DNA from: Mesorhizobium sp. ES1-4
Lineage (GTDB): Bacteria > Pseudomonadota > Alphaproteobacteria > Rhizobiales > Rhizobiaceae
Assembly (NCBI RefSeq): GCF_020164745.1
Contig: NZ_JAIUGV010000008.1
Coordinates: 124,001-188,000, forward strand
Reading direction: 5' to 3'
Length of the DNA stretch: 64,000 bases
Below, piece by piece: positions 29,351 through 38,435 of the stretch. Under the pieces are notes generated by a model. It was not told the DNA's origin. It did no database searches and worked only from the letters and a program-made list of their open reading frames with translations. Made by a program: the position numbers and the translations under genes. Position 1 is the stretch's first letter; each line of letters opens with the position of its first letter.

Positions 29351-30427
29351 ATGATCAAGAAACAGGACAGACGCCTCAGGGTTGGCGTGCTCGGCTGCGG
29401 CCCGATCGCACAGTTCGCGCATCTGGAATCCTGCGTCAAGGCCGGCAATGCCGACCTCCACGCCATCTGCGATGCGGCGCCCGATTTGCTCGCCCGCATG
29501 GGCGCCACCTACGAACCGCGGAAGATGTATGCCGAGTATGACGCCATGCTCGCCGATCCCGAGCTGGAGGCGGTCATCGTCGCTACGTCGGACGCCTATC
29601 ACGTGCCCATGTCGATCAAGGCGCTCGACGCCGGCAAGCATGTTCTCTGCGAAAAGCCGATCGGCACCTCGGTGGAGGAAGGCGAGGCTCTGGCTGAGGC
29701 GGTCAAGCGTTCGGGCAAGGTGCTGCAGGTCGGACACATGAAGCGCTTCGACCCGGCGCTGGAGGCGGCCCGCGACTTCGTTCGCGACGAGATGGGTGAA
29801 GTGCTGGCGCTGAAAGCCTGGTATTGCGATTCCACCCATCGCTACACCAACACCGATGCGGTGCAGCCGCTTCCCGTCACCAGCAAGCTGGCGAGGAAGC
29901 CGGACGGGAATCCCAAGGCCGATCTCAGGCAATATTTCATGCTGGCGCACGGTTCGCATCTGGTCGACACCGCGCGCTTTCTCTGCGGCGACATCGTCGC
30001 CGTGCGAGCCCGTCTCAACGAGCGCTTCGGCGCTTACTGCTGGTTCGTCGAGACCGAGTTCGCCAGCGGTGCGCTCGGCCATCTCGATCTCACCGTCGCC
30101 GTGCGCATGGACTGGCACGAAGGGTTTCAGCTCTACGGCGAGAACGGCTCCGTCATCGCCAAGACATTCAACCCCTGGTACTTCCGTGCGAGCGAGGTCG
30201 ACATCTTCCACGAGAAGGACGCGACCTCGCGCAAACCGCTCGGCGCGGACGGTCATTTCTTCCGCCGCCAACTCGAAGGCCTTGCCGATACGGTTCTCAC
30301 CGGCGCGCCGATGCGCGGAGCCAATGTCGAGGATGGCATCGCCTCGATCCGCGCGATGGTGGCGATTGCTCGTTCGGTCGAGACCGGCGAGCGGGTTGAG
30401 CTCGCCTCGGTTTCGGGTGCGGTCTGA
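29351..30427 (+). CDS. Gfo/Idh/MocA-family oxidoreductase
   Basis: 358 residues, starting directly after the stop of the isomerase gene (TGAGATG). VGVLGCGPIAQFAHLESCVK is the nucleotide-binding motif, CEKPIGTS has the catalytic Lys, and LAHGSHLVDTARF is the active-site helix. Probably an NAD(P)-dependent sugar dehydrogenase or reductase. Second enzyme of this type in the locus (see 24088), not closely similar to the first. Confidence 0.88.
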   Translation: MIKKQDRRLRVGVLGCGPIAQFAHLESCVKAGNADLHAICDAAPDLLARMGATYEPRKMYAEYDAMLADPELEAVIVATSDAYHVPMSIKALDAGKHVLCEKPIGTSVEEGEALAEAVKRSGKVLQVGHMKRFDPALEAARDFVRDEMGEVLALKAWYCDSTHRYTNTDAVQPLPVTSKLARKPDGNPKADLRQYFMLAHGSHLVDTARFLCGDIVAVRARLNERFGAYCWFVETEFASGALGHLDLTVAVRMDWHEGFQLYGENGSVIAKTFNPWYFRASEVDIFHEKDATSRKPLGADGHFFRRQLEGLADTVLTGAPMRGANVEDGIASIRAMVAIARSVETGERVELASVSGAV

Positions 30428-31245
30428 TGCGCCTCGGCATCTTCGCCAAAACCTTTTCGGGCACCGGCCCGGCCGCCGTGTTGGCTGCGGTCAAGCAGGC
30501 CGGTTATGAGACGACGCAGTTCAATCTCGCCTGTGCCGGTTTGCCGTCCATGCCGGATGTCGTGCCGGCGGATGCTATCGCGGCGATCCGCGCCGCCGCG
30601 CAATCATCGGGCGTTTCACTGGCCGCGCTTTCGGGCACCTACAACATGGCGCATCCCGACAAAATGGTGCGCGACGACGGATTTCGCCGCCTCGCTGTCG
30701 TCATTGAAACGGCCGCTGCTTTGGACATCCCGCTGGTCACGCTCTGCACCGGCTCGCGCAACGCAGCCGACCAGTGGGCATATCATCCCGACAACGCCAC
30801 ACCGTCAGCCTGGTCCGACATGGCCGCCGAGATGGCAAAGGCGCTGGCGCTGGCCGAAGGCGCCGGCGTTGACCTCGGCATCGAGCCCGAGCAGGCCAAC
30901 ATCGTCACCTCCGCCACGGATGCGACGCGCCTGATTGCCGATATGGGCTCCAGGCACCTCAAGATCGTGCTCGATCCGGCGAACTTGTTCGAACACGCAA
31001 CGCCGGACGAAGCGCGTGTCATCGTCGCCACCGCGGTCGGCGAGGCCGCCGGCCACATCGCGATGGCGCACGCCAAGGACCGTTTTGCCGACGGCCGCTT
31101 CGCCACGGCAGGGCAAGGCGTCGTCGACTTCCCGGATTTCATCGCGCGGTTGAAAGGCGCGGGTTTCGACGGCGCGCTCGTCACGCACGGGCTGTCCGCC
31201 GATGAGGCTGCTGGCGTCGCCACCTTCCTGCGAGGGTTGCTCTGA
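30427..31245 (+). CDS. Sugar phosphate isomerase/epimerase (second TIM barrel)
   Basis: 272 residues, sharing one base with both neighbouring genes. Visible barrel motifs: GYETTQFNLACAGL, LVTLCTGSRN, LGIEPEQAN, KIVLDPANLFEH, MAHAKDR. Related to hydroxypyruvate-isomerase/IolE-type proteins but divergent from the enzyme at 28519, so it probably does another step of the same pathway. Confidence 0.85.
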   Translation: MRLGIFAKTFSGTGPAAVLAAVKQAGYETTQFNLACAGLPSMPDVVPADAIAAIRAAAQSSGVSLAALSGTYNMAHPDKMVRDDGFRRLAVVIETAAALDIPLVTLCTGSRNAADQWAYHPDNATPSAWSDMAAEMAKALALAEGAGVDLGIEPEQANIVTSATDATRLIADMGSRHLKIVLDPANLFEHATPDEARVIVATAVGEAAGHIAMAHAKDRFADGRFATAGQGVVDFPDFIARLKGAGFDGALVTHGLSADEAAGVATFLRGLL

Positions 31246-32075
31246 TGTGCGCCGCGCCGGCGATCATGCTGCGCGATGACGCCGCGCTGCGTGTCTTCGA
31301 TACGGGGCAAGGCCTTCCCATCGTCTTCCAGCATGGTCTCGGCGGCGATGCCGCCCAGGTGGCGCAGAATTTTCCCGACAGCCCGTCACGCCGCCGGCTG
31401 ACGGTGGAATGTCGCGCACAGGGTGGCTCCGGCGCCGGCGGCAAGCGTCCGTTCTCGATAGCGATGTTCGCCGACGATGTGCTGGCCGCCGCAGATGCCG
31501 CAGGGCTCGACCGTTTCGTTGCAGGCGGCATTTCGATGGGCGCGGCGATCGCGCTGCGGCTCGCCGCTCGCCATCCGGACCGCGTGCTTGGCCTGGTGCT
31601 GGTGCGCCCCGCCTGGGCTTACGACGCGGCGCCGCAAAACATGCGACCCTATGTCGAAGCGGCGAAACTCATACGCCGGCTGCCGCTGGATGAGGCGCGC
31701 GACGCCTTCGCCTCTTCAGCGACATCGGCCCGTTTTCGCAAGGAGGCGCCGGACAATCTCGCATCGCTGCTCGGCTTCTTCGCCCGTGAAAACGCGGCCG
31801 TCTTCGCCGAGGTGATGCAGGCCATCGCGAATGACGGACCTGGCGTGACGCGGGCCGAAGCTGCCGCCCTTAAAACACCCACGCTCGTGATCGGCAGCGG
31901 CATCGATCTCGTCCATCCTTTGACGACCGCCCGCGAGCTCGCCAACACCATCCCCGGTGCGGCCTTCGCCGAGGTGACGCCCAAGGCCGCCGACAAGGAT
32001 CGTCATTTCGCCGAAATCCGTATCGCCATCGCCGGATTTCTCGACAGAAATTTCAACAATCAGGACCAGTTATGA
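31245..32075 (+). CDS. Alpha/beta hydrolase
   Basis: 276 residues. Nucleophile elbow AGGISMGAAIAL, oxyanion motif FQHGLGGDAAQ, late Asp in GSGIDLVHPL and a His in DKDRHFAEI. Its place among sugar enzymes suggests lactone or ester hydrolysis, for example opening a lactone made by the oxidoreductase, but that is only context. Confidence 0.83.
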   Translation: MCAAPAIMLRDDAALRVFDTGQGLPIVFQHGLGGDAAQVAQNFPDSPSRRRLTVECRAQGGSGAGGKRPFSIAMFADDVLAAADAAGLDRFVAGGISMGAAIALRLAARHPDRVLGLVLVRPAWAYDAAPQNMRPYVEAAKLIRRLPLDEARDAFASSATSARFRKEAPDNLASLLGFFARENAAVFAEVMQAIANDGPGVTRAEAAALKTPTLVIGSGIDLVHPLTTARELANTIPGAAFAEVTPKAADKDRHFAEIRIAIAGFLDRNFNNQDQL

Positions 32076-32794
32076 TCTCGAAACCTCTATCGGGGCCGGC
32101 CGCCATCGCCGCATTGCCGCGCGACCGTCTGATCGCCGAATTCTCATCGTGGTCCGCCAATCTCGCCAATTTCGAGAGCGATTTGCAGCGTATCGAACCC
32201 TATGTCGATCTGCACCACATCGACGTCGCGGACGGCCATTTCGCGCCGTCCTTCCTGTTTTTCCCTGATCTCGTCGCCCGCATTGCCAAACTGACGGCCA
32301 AGCCCATCCACGTCCATCTGATGGTCGATGGCGCAATCGTCGAAGAACAGACGCGTCAGTTCATCGAGGCCGGCGCCGATATGATCAGCGTTCATGCCGA
32401 AAACGGCGAGGCAGGTTTGCGCGCGGTGCGGCTGGCGCGCGAACTCGGCGCCGAAGCGGGTGTCGTGCTGAGGCTGGAAACGCCGGTCGAGGCTGTCAGG
32501 CCTTTCGTCTCCGAGGTCGCCTTCGTCACGCTTCTGGGAACCGCGATCGGCGTCAAGGGCCAGGGCCTGTCGGAGAAGGCCTGCGCCCGGCTGGGCACGG
32601 CTCGCACCATCTTGAGGAAAGCTGGACGCGAACAGGATGTGGTTCTGGCGGCGGACGGCGGTATCCGCCACGAGACCGTGCCGTTGCTGCGTGCCGCCGG
32701 CGCCGAGACCGTGGTGCTCGGTTCGCTCGCCTTTGGCGACAAGGATCTTGCCGGCCGCATTGGCTGGCTGCATGGGCTGAAGGTCGCGGCATGA
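32072..32794 (+). CDS. Ribulose-phosphate 3-epimerase-family protein
   Basis: 240 residues, overlapping the hydrolase stop by four bases. The RPE fold is seen in LHHIDVADGHFAPSFLFFP (metal His/Asp), KPIHVHLMVDG (metal His) and VLAADGGIRHETVPLL (catalytic Asp). The first strand is EFSSWSANLANF instead of the usual APSILSADF, so it is a divergent member. The next gene is a ROK kinase; in E. coli the allose pathway also combines an RPE-like epimerase (AlsE) with a ROK kinase (AlsK). Confidence 0.85.
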   Translation: MISKPLSGPAAIAALPRDRLIAEFSSWSANLANFESDLQRIEPYVDLHHIDVADGHFAPSFLFFPDLVARIAKLTAKPIHVHLMVDGAIVEEQTRQFIEAGADMISVHAENGEAGLRAVRLARELGAEAGVVLRLETPVEAVRPFVSEVAFVTLLGTAIGVKGQGLSEKACARLGTARTILRKAGREQDVVLAADGGIRHETVPLLRAAGAETVVLGSLAFGDKDLAGRIGWLHGLKVAA

Positions 32795-33813
32795 GCATTG
32801 AAGCCGCTCTCGCGATCGATCTTGGCGGCACGGAACTTCGTGCCGCCCTGGTCGACCGTGACGGCAAGATACTGGCCTTCGCTGCTGTACCGACGCAGGC
32901 GCAGGCCGGCCCCGAAGTGGTGATCGGCCAGATCGAGGCGCTTGCCGCAACCGTTCATGCCGAGGCGCCGGCGCTGACGATCCTGGGCGTCGGCGTTGGC
33001 GCGCCGGGTCCGCTCGATCCCCTGGCCGGCATCGCCGTCGGACCGCCGACGCTGGCCGGCTGGCAGGATGTGCCGCTGGCCGACATACTCGAGCGGCGGC
33101 TCGGCCTGCCGGTGCGGCTGGAGAACGACGCCAATGCCGCCGCGCTTGGCGAATGGCGTTTCGGTGCTGGCCATGGCGCCCGCTCGCTGGTCTTCGTCAC
33201 CGTCTCGACGGGGATCGGCGGCGGTGTCGTTGCCGACGGACGCATCCTTCACGGCCGCCGCGGGTTGGCCGCCGAGATCGGCCACATGACCATCACCAAT
33301 GAAGGCGGGCGCTGCGTCTGCGGTGTCGTCGGCTGCTTCGAAGCCATTGCCTCGGGCACTGCGCTCGGCCGCCGCGCCAACGCCGCGACATCGGCCTTCG
33401 ATGGCTCGACGCTGCGCCGTCTTTCGGCCAATGCCGAGGTCACCGGCCGGCACGTCGTCGAGGCGGCACGGCTGCAGGATGATCTCGCCGTAGCCCTGCT
33501 CGAGGAGGAGGCGCGCTGGCTGGGCGTCGGCTTCACCAACCTCTTGCACCTCTATTCCCCTGACGTGCTGGTCGTCGGCGGCGGCATCGCCAATGGCCTC
33601 GACCTGATGCACCCGGTCATCGAGGCGACCATCCGCCAGCGCGCCATGCGCGCCTATCGCGACGTACCGGTCGTCCAGGCCCAGCTTGGCCGCCACGCCG
33701 GATTGGTCGGCGCTGCCAGCCTTGTCCTGTTCGACGATGGCGGCACGTTGGCGGCCCCCATGCCAGTTGGCCCAAGCACATATCCGGAGACGAGGAAGGA
33801 CTTCAATGGCTGA
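32791..33813 (+). CDS. ROK-family sugar kinase
   Basis: 340 residues. ATP motif AIDLGGTELRAALVD at the N-terminus, catalytic Asp in LENDANAAALGEW, and the zinc-binding GGRCVCGVVGCFEA. Glucokinase/allokinase-like proteins of this type phosphorylate hexoses or N-acetylhexosamines; no DNA-binding domain is present, so it is not a NagC-type repressor. It overlaps both the epimerase (four bases) and the ATPase gene (eight bases). Confidence 0.9.
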   Translation: MSIEAALAIDLGGTELRAALVDRDGKILAFAAVPTQAQAGPEVVIGQIEALAATVHAEAPALTILGVGVGAPGPLDPLAGIAVGPPTLAGWQDVPLADILERRLGLPVRLENDANAAALGEWRFGAGHGARSLVFVTVSTGIGGGVVADGRILHGRRGLAAEIGHMTITNEGGRCVCGVVGCFEAIASGTALGRRANAATSAFDGSTLRRLSANAEVTGRHVVEAARLQDDLAVALLEEEARWLGVGFTNLLHLYSPDVLVVGGGIANGLDLMHPVIEATIRQRAMRAYRDVPVVQAQLGRHAGLVGAASLVLFDDGGTLAAPMPVGPSTYPETRKDFNG

Positions 33814-34906
33814 GCTCAAGCTGCGCGGCGTGCGCAAGTCCTACGGCAATGCCGAGGTCATCAAGGGCGTCGATCTCGATGTCGGCGACCGCGAGTTCGT
33901 CGTCTTCGTCGGCCCTTCCGGTTGCGGCAAGTCGACACTGTTGCGCATGATCGCCGGGCTGGAGAAGATCACATCGGGCGAACTGCAACTCGATGGCGTG
34001 CGCATCAACGAGGTCGACCCTTCCGAACGCGGCCTCGCCATGGTTTTCCAGTCCTATGCGCTCTACCCGCATATGACGGTCGCGGAGAACATGGGCTTTG
34101 CGCTGAAGATCGCGGGCCTGCCGGTCGCCGAGCGCGGCGCCAAGGTCAAGGCGGCGGCGGAAGTGCTGCAACTGTCGCATCTGCTTGACCGCAGGCCGAA
34201 GGAACTGTCCGGTGGCCAGCGCCAGCGTGTCGCCATTGGTCGCGCCATCGTGCGCCAGCCGAAAGTCTTCCTGTTCGACGAGCCGCTGTCGAACCTCGAC
34301 GCCGCGCTACGCGTCAACATGCGGCTGGAACTGATGCAACTGCACGAACGGCTCACTGCCACTATCGTCTACGTCACGCACGACCAGACCGAGGCGATGA
34401 CCATGGCCGACAAGATCGTCGTTCTCAACGGTGGTGTCATCGAGCAGGTCGGCTCGCCGCTCGATCTGTACAACCGCCCCGCCAATGTCTTCGTCGCCGG
34501 CTTCATCGGCTCGCCGAAGATGAACATGCTGCCGGTGCGGGTCGTCTCGGCCGGTGGAGATGGCGTTGCCGTCGCGCTGCCGGGCGGGTCCAGCCTGGTC
34601 GTTCCGGTCGAGGCAGGAACGCTTACTGCGAACGCTGAACTGCTGCTTGGCATCCGGCCTGAACATATCCGCATTGGCGATGCCGGCCAGTTCAGAGGTG
34701 AGGCGATGCTGGCCGAACGGCTCGGCGGCCTGACCATCCTGCACGCCGACATAGGCGAGAAGGCAAGGCTGGTCGTGCAGACGGAAGGCACCGACACCAC
34801 CCCGCTGCACAGCCCCATCGCGATGCAGATCGATCCGTCGCATTGCCACCTCTTCGCCACGGACGGCAGGGCGCTGGCGCCCCTCGGCAAAACCGTCGCC
34901 GCCTGA
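33806..34906 (+). CDS. Sugar ABC transporter ATP-binding protein, UgpC/MalK type
   Basis: 366 residues. Walker A VGPSGCGKSTLLRM, signature LSGGQRQRVAIGRAI, Walker B VFLFDEPLSNLDAALR, then the TOBE/regulatory domain with FIGSPKMNML and LLGIRPEHIRIG. It closes the ten-gene operon and energises the two CUT1 permeases encoded 6 kb upstream. Confidence 0.94.
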   Translation: MAELKLRGVRKSYGNAEVIKGVDLDVGDREFVVFVGPSGCGKSTLLRMIAGLEKITSGELQLDGVRINEVDPSERGLAMVFQSYALYPHMTVAENMGFALKIAGLPVAERGAKVKAAAEVLQLSHLLDRRPKELSGGQRQRVAIGRAIVRQPKVFLFDEPLSNLDAALRVNMRLELMQLHERLTATIVYVTHDQTEAMTMADKIVVLNGGVIEQVGSPLDLYNRPANVFVAGFIGSPKMNMLPVRVVSAGGDGVAVALPGGSSLVVPVEAGTLTANAELLLGIRPEHIRIGDAGQFRGEAMLAERLGGLTILHADIGEKARLVVQTEGTDTTPLHSPIAMQIDPSHCHLFATDGRALAPLGKTVAA

Positions 34907-34921
34907 CATCGTCGGCTCATC

Positions 34922-34960
34922 AAAAATGGCCGGGGGCAGCAGTACCCCCGGCCATTTCAT
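34922..34960. terminator. Bidirectional intrinsic terminator between the sugar operon and dctA
   Basis: Perfect stem ATGGCCGGGGG / CCCCCGGCCAT with an eight-base loop, extended by A:T pairs on both sides. It sits in the 73 bases between convergent stop codons, so it can end transcripts from both sides. Confidence 0.85.
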
Positions 34961-34979
34961 TGCCACGCTGCCGCCCCGA

Positions 34980-36305
34980 TCACTCGGCCGGAACGATGTC
35001 CGCCGGCAGGCTGTCGTCAACCGTTCCAGCCAAAGCGCTCGCCAGCTTGGCCTCGTCGAGTTCGCCTTCCCAGCGCGCGACGACCAGCGTGGCGACGGCG
35101 TTGCCGACGAAGTTGGTCAGCGCCCGGCACTCCGACATGAAGCGGTCGACGCCGAGGATCAGTGCCATGCCGGCTACAGGTACCGAGGGCACGACCGAAA
35201 GCGTCGCGGCAAGGGTGATGAAGCCGGCGCCCGTGATGCCGGCGGCGCCTTTCGAGGACAGCATGGCGACCAACAGCAGCAGGATCTGGTCGCCGATCGA
35301 CAGATGGATGTTCGTCGCCTGCGCGATGAACAACGCCGCCAGCGTCATGTAGATGTTGGTGCCGTCGAGGTTGAAGGAATAGCCGGTCGGAATGACCAGC
35401 CCGACCACCGAGCGCTTGGCGCCGGCCTTTTCCATCTTTTCCATCAGCGAGGGCAGGGCCGCTTCCGACGAGGAGGTGCCAAGCACCAGCAGAAGCTCCT
35501 CCTTGATGTAGCGGATCAGCGACAGGATGGAGAAGCCGTTGTAGCGGCAGACGGCACCCAGCACGACGAAGACGAACAGGAAAGAGGTTGCGTAGAAAGT
35601 GCCGACCAGCATGGCGAGGTTGATGACCGAGCCTATGCCGTATTTGCCAATGGTGAAGGCCATCGCGCCGAAAGCGCCGATGGGGGCTGCCTTCATCAGC
35701 ACGCCGACCAGCTTGAACATCGGCGCCATCAGCGCCTGCAGGAAATTGAGGACCGGCGCGCCCTTGTCGCCGACCAACGCCAGCGCAATGCCGAACAGCA
35801 CCGAGAAGAACAGCACCTGCAGGATGTCGCCATCGGCGAAGGCGCCGACGATCGTGCCGGGAATGATGTTCATCAGGAAGCCGGTGACCGACTGATCATG
35901 CGCCTTGGCGGCATAGGTGTTGACGGTCGAGGCATCGAGCGTCGCCGGGTCGATGTTGAAGCCGGCGCCCGGCTGCACGACATTGGCCACGACAAGGCCG
36001 ATGATGAGCGCCAGTGTCGAGAAGGTGAGGAAGTAGAGCATCGCCTTGCCGGCGACACGCCCGACCTTTTGCAGGTCGCTCATGCCGGCGATGCCGGTTG
36101 CGACCGTCAGGAAGATGACCGGGGCTATGATCATCTTGACCAGCTTGATGAAGGCGTCGCCGAGTGGCTTCATGCTCTCGCCGATCGACGGATAGTAATG
36201 GCCGAGCAGGATGCCGACGGTGATCGCCACCAGCACCTGCACGTAGAGCTGGGCATAGAGGGGCTTGCGCCGCGCGGGCGCGGCGGATTGGTCTGCGATA
36301 TGCAT
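34980..36305 (-). CDS. dctA: C4-dicarboxylate:cation symporter DctA
   Basis: 441 residues from the ATG at 36305, behind GGGAGAG; the frame stays open far upstream but that part is antisense to dctB. Characteristic segments: [57 protein letters not shown] and the C-terminal [33 protein letters not shown]. It imports succinate, fumarate and malate, essential in rhizobia for fuelling symbiosis. Divergent from dctBD, with a sigma-54 promoter and paired activator sites in between. Confidence 0.96.
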   Translation of the reverse strand: MHIADQSAAPARRKPLYAQLYVQVLVAITVGILLGHYYPSIGESMKPLGDAFIKLVKMIIAPVIFLTVATGIAGMSDLQKVGRVAGKAMLYFLTFSTLALIIGLVVANVVQPGAGFNIDPATLDASTVNTYAAKAHDQSVTGFLMNIIPGTIVGAFADGDILQVLFFSVLFGIALALVGDKGAPVLNFLQALMAPMFKLVGVLMKAAPIGAFGAMAFTIGKYGIGSVINLAMLVGTFYATSFLFVFVVLGAVCRYNGFSILSLIRYIKEELLLVLGTSSSEAALPSLMEKMEKAGAKRSVVGLVIPTGYSFNLDGTNIYMTLAALFIAQATNIHLSIGDQILLLLVAMLSSKGAAGITGAGFITLAATLSVVPSVPVAGMALILGVDRFMSECRALTNFVGNAVATLVVARWEGELDEAKLASALAGTVDDSLPADIVPAE

Positions 36306-36399
36306 CGAACTCTCCCTGGCCGGATGGGACGGACATGCGCCGCCCTGCGTGACTTCTCCCATCGCGGCGCTCCGGTTGCCCGCCGCTGCAAGAGTGTCT

Positions 36400-36414
36400 G
36401 CAAGCGCTGTGCCA
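36400..36414 (-). promoter_or_regulatory. Sigma-54 (-24/-12) promoter of dctA
   Basis: On the minus strand the sequence is TGGCACAGCGCTTGC, an exact match to TGGCAC-N5-TTGC. It lies about 95 bases before the dctA start, leaving a leader of about 80 bases. Confidence 0.9.
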
Positions 36415-36473
36415 GGTGACGGAAAGCCAGGAATCCCGCGTTTCAACAGTGTCTGCCCTGCTTTCGGGGGTGG

Positions 36474-36495
36474 CCTGTGCGGATTTCCGCACAGG
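36474..36495. promoter_or_regulatory. DctD upstream activating site 1
   Basis: Perfect inverted repeat with ten-base arms CCTGTGCGGA/TCCGCACAGG around TT, 60 bases upstream of the sigma-54 promoter, where the enhancer-binding protein DctD is expected to bind. The core TGTGCGGA-N2-TCCGCACA resembles the rhizobial DctD sites. Confidence 0.85.
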
Positions 36496-36506
36496 CATTG
36501 TTTGCC

Positions 36507-36524
36507 TTGGCGGAATTTCGCATT
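36507..36524. promoter_or_regulatory. DctD upstream activating site 2 (weaker)
   Basis: TTGGCGGAATTTCGCATT shares the core GCGGA-N2-TTCGC layout of the stronger neighbouring site, 12 bases away. Tandem strong/weak DctD sites are known from Sinorhizobium dctA. Confidence 0.6.
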
Positions 36525-36629
36525 AGACTGGAGCCAAAGCCGTGCAGGGAAGGGAGAGGGCCGACGCCGCAACAGCGCACTGATAGCGAAACTCCAGGGT
36601 CTGCCGGCAGAGACCTGCTTCGAGAAACG

Positions 36630-38435
36630 GTGGTGCGCCTGCGCGGTGGCCGTTGGCTGCTTGCGGCAATCGCGCTCGCGCTGCTTGCCGGCACGGTTGC
36701 GATTGCCGGGCGTATCGCCGCGGGGCAGGCGGCGGACGGCCTGCGCGATGGTGCCTTGGCCGCCTTGCCGCTGGCGGCGGGAACCCTGAACGGCGAGATC
36801 GAAAAGCAACGTCTCGTGCCGCTGGTGCTGGCGCGCGACGATGCGGTACGCGCCGCGCTGCGCCGCGCCGGGAAAGTCGAGGAAACAGCCCTCGACGCCA
36901 AGCTGAAGGCCATAGCCGGCGATGCGTCGGCGTCGGCGATCTATGTCATCGACACGGCCGGCATCGCGATATCGGCCAGCAACGCCGGCCAGCCGGACAG
37001 CTTTGTCGGCATCGACTACAATTTTCGCCACTATTTCACCGATGCGATGGCCAAGGGCGCGGCCAGCCAGTATGGCCTCGGCACGATCAGCGGCAAGCCG
37101 GGGCTCTACCTTGCCGGCCGTGTCGACGACGGCGGCAAACCGCTTGGCGTCGCGGTTCTGAAGGTCGAACTCGGCGGTGTCGAAGCCAATTGGCGCGCGA
37201 GCGGCTTTCTTGTTTTCGTCACCGACGAGCACGGTGTCGTTCTGGCCACCAGCCAGCCCGACTGGCGGTTCCATGCGCTGGCGCCGCTCTCCGCCGCGGA
37301 CGCTGCCGCCGCGCACGACCAGCTTCAACTCGATGTGGCCGCCTTCGAGCCGCTGCCGATACGGCGTGGCGCCGGTGACGGCCTGGCGACAATCGACCGA
37401 GCCGGAAAATCGCGCCGGTTCGTGGAGGTGGTGCAGGACTTGCCCGGTGCCGTTCCCGGCTGGCGCCTGTGGCTGCTGACGCCCGCCGATGCGGCCTTGA
37501 GCTCCGCCGCCAACACGGCGCGCCTGACGACACTGCTCGGGCTGCTGCTGATGGGGTTGCTTGCCTACGTGCTCACCCGGCGCCGCCGCACACGCCGGCT
37601 GCGGCAGGAGGCGCTGGCGCGGATGAACGCCGAGCTCGAAAGCCGGGTCTCTACGCGAACGGCCGAGTTGACGCGCTCCAATGCGGCCCTTGCCGGCGAA
37701 ATCGCCGAGCGCGAAAACGCCGAGGCCAAGGTCCGCCGGCTGCGCGACGATCTCGCCCAGGCCAACCGGCTCTCCATCCTTGGCCAGATCGCCGCCGGTG
37801 TGGCGCATGAGATCAACCAGCCGGTTGCCGCGATCCGCACCTATGCCGAAAATGCCGGCCGTTTTCTCGACGGCGGCAGGATCGAACCGGTGAGCGGCAA
37901 TCTGACCGCGATCGTGTCGATGACCGAACGCATCGGCGCCATCACCGGCACGCTGCGCACCTTTGCTCGCCGGCCCGGCACTGCTGCCTCGCCCTTGCCG
38001 GTGCGCGAGGCGATCGAGGGTGCGCTGTCGCTTCTGTCCGGCCGCATCCGCGATTCCGGCGTCACCATCGTCAAGCCGCGCGGCAAAGCGTCGCCGATGG
38101 TGATGGCGAGCCGCATCCGGCTGGAGCAGATCCTGGTCAATTTGTTGCAGAATGCGCTGGATGCCGTGAAGGACCACTCCGACCCCCGCATCGAGATCGA
38201 ACTTGCCGAGCACGACGACAGGGTGCTGATTTCGGTGCGCGACAATGGTCCCGGCCTCGGACCGGAAGCGGCCGCCAATCTGTTCATGCCGTTCCAGACC
38301 ACCAAGGAGAAGGGGCTCGGCCTCGGGCTGGTGATCTCGCAGGAGATCGCCCAGGAACTGGGCGGCACGCTGCGGCTCGACCCCGGCAGCGCCACGGGTG
38401 CGTCCTTCACCATCGAATTGAGGCGAATCGAATGA
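36630..38435 (+). CDS. dctB: C4-dicarboxylate sensor histidine kinase DctB
   Basis: 601 residues from the GTG at 36630; an earlier GTG at 36477 would place coding sequence inside the DctD sites, so the later start is preferred. Order: first membrane helix ([20 protein letters not shown]), a periplasmic double-PAS sensor of about 250 residues ([15 protein letters not shown]), second helix ([17 protein letters not shown]), a coiled coil, then the kinase core with H-box [20 protein letters not shown]-box LLQNALDAV, and G-boxes VRDNGPGLG and GLGLGLVIS. It senses dicarboxylates and phosphorylates DctD; stop and DctD start overlap by four bases. Confidence 0.95.
   Translation: MVRLRGGRWLLAAIALALLAGTVAIAGRIAAGQAADGLRDGALAALPLAAGTLNGEIEKQRLVPLVLARDDAVRAALRRAGKVEETALDAKLKAIAGDASASAIYVIDTAGIAISASNAGQPDSFVGIDYNFRHYFTDAMAKGAASQYGLGTISGKPGLYLAGRVDDGGKPLGVAVLKVELGGVEANWRASGFLVFVTDEHGVVLATSQPDWRFHALAPLSAADAAAAHDQLQLDVAAFEPLPIRRGAGDGLATIDRAGKSRRFVEVVQDLPGAVPGWRLWLLTPADAALSSAANTARLTTLLGLLLMGLLAYVLTRRRRTRRLRQEALARMNAELESRVSTRTAELTRSNAALAGEIAERENAEAKVRRLRDDLAQANRLSILGQIAAGVAHEINQPVAAIRTYAENAGRFLDGGRIEPVSGNLTAIVSMTERIGAITGTLRTFARRPGTAASPLPVREAIEGALSLLSGRIRDSGVTIVKPRGKASPMVMASRIRLEQILVNLLQNALDAVKDHSDPRIEIELAEHDDRVLISVRDNGPGLGPEAAANLFMPFQTTKEKGLGLGLVISQEIAQELGGTLRLDPGSATGASFTIELRRIE

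Noticed and set aside
34926..36419. 497-codon plus-strand frame
   Set aside because: Antisense to dctA.
36306..38213. Upstream extension of the dctA frame to 1077 residues
   Set aside because: The added part is antisense to dctB and lacks any family; the ATG at 36305 has a good ribosome site and gives the normal DctA length.
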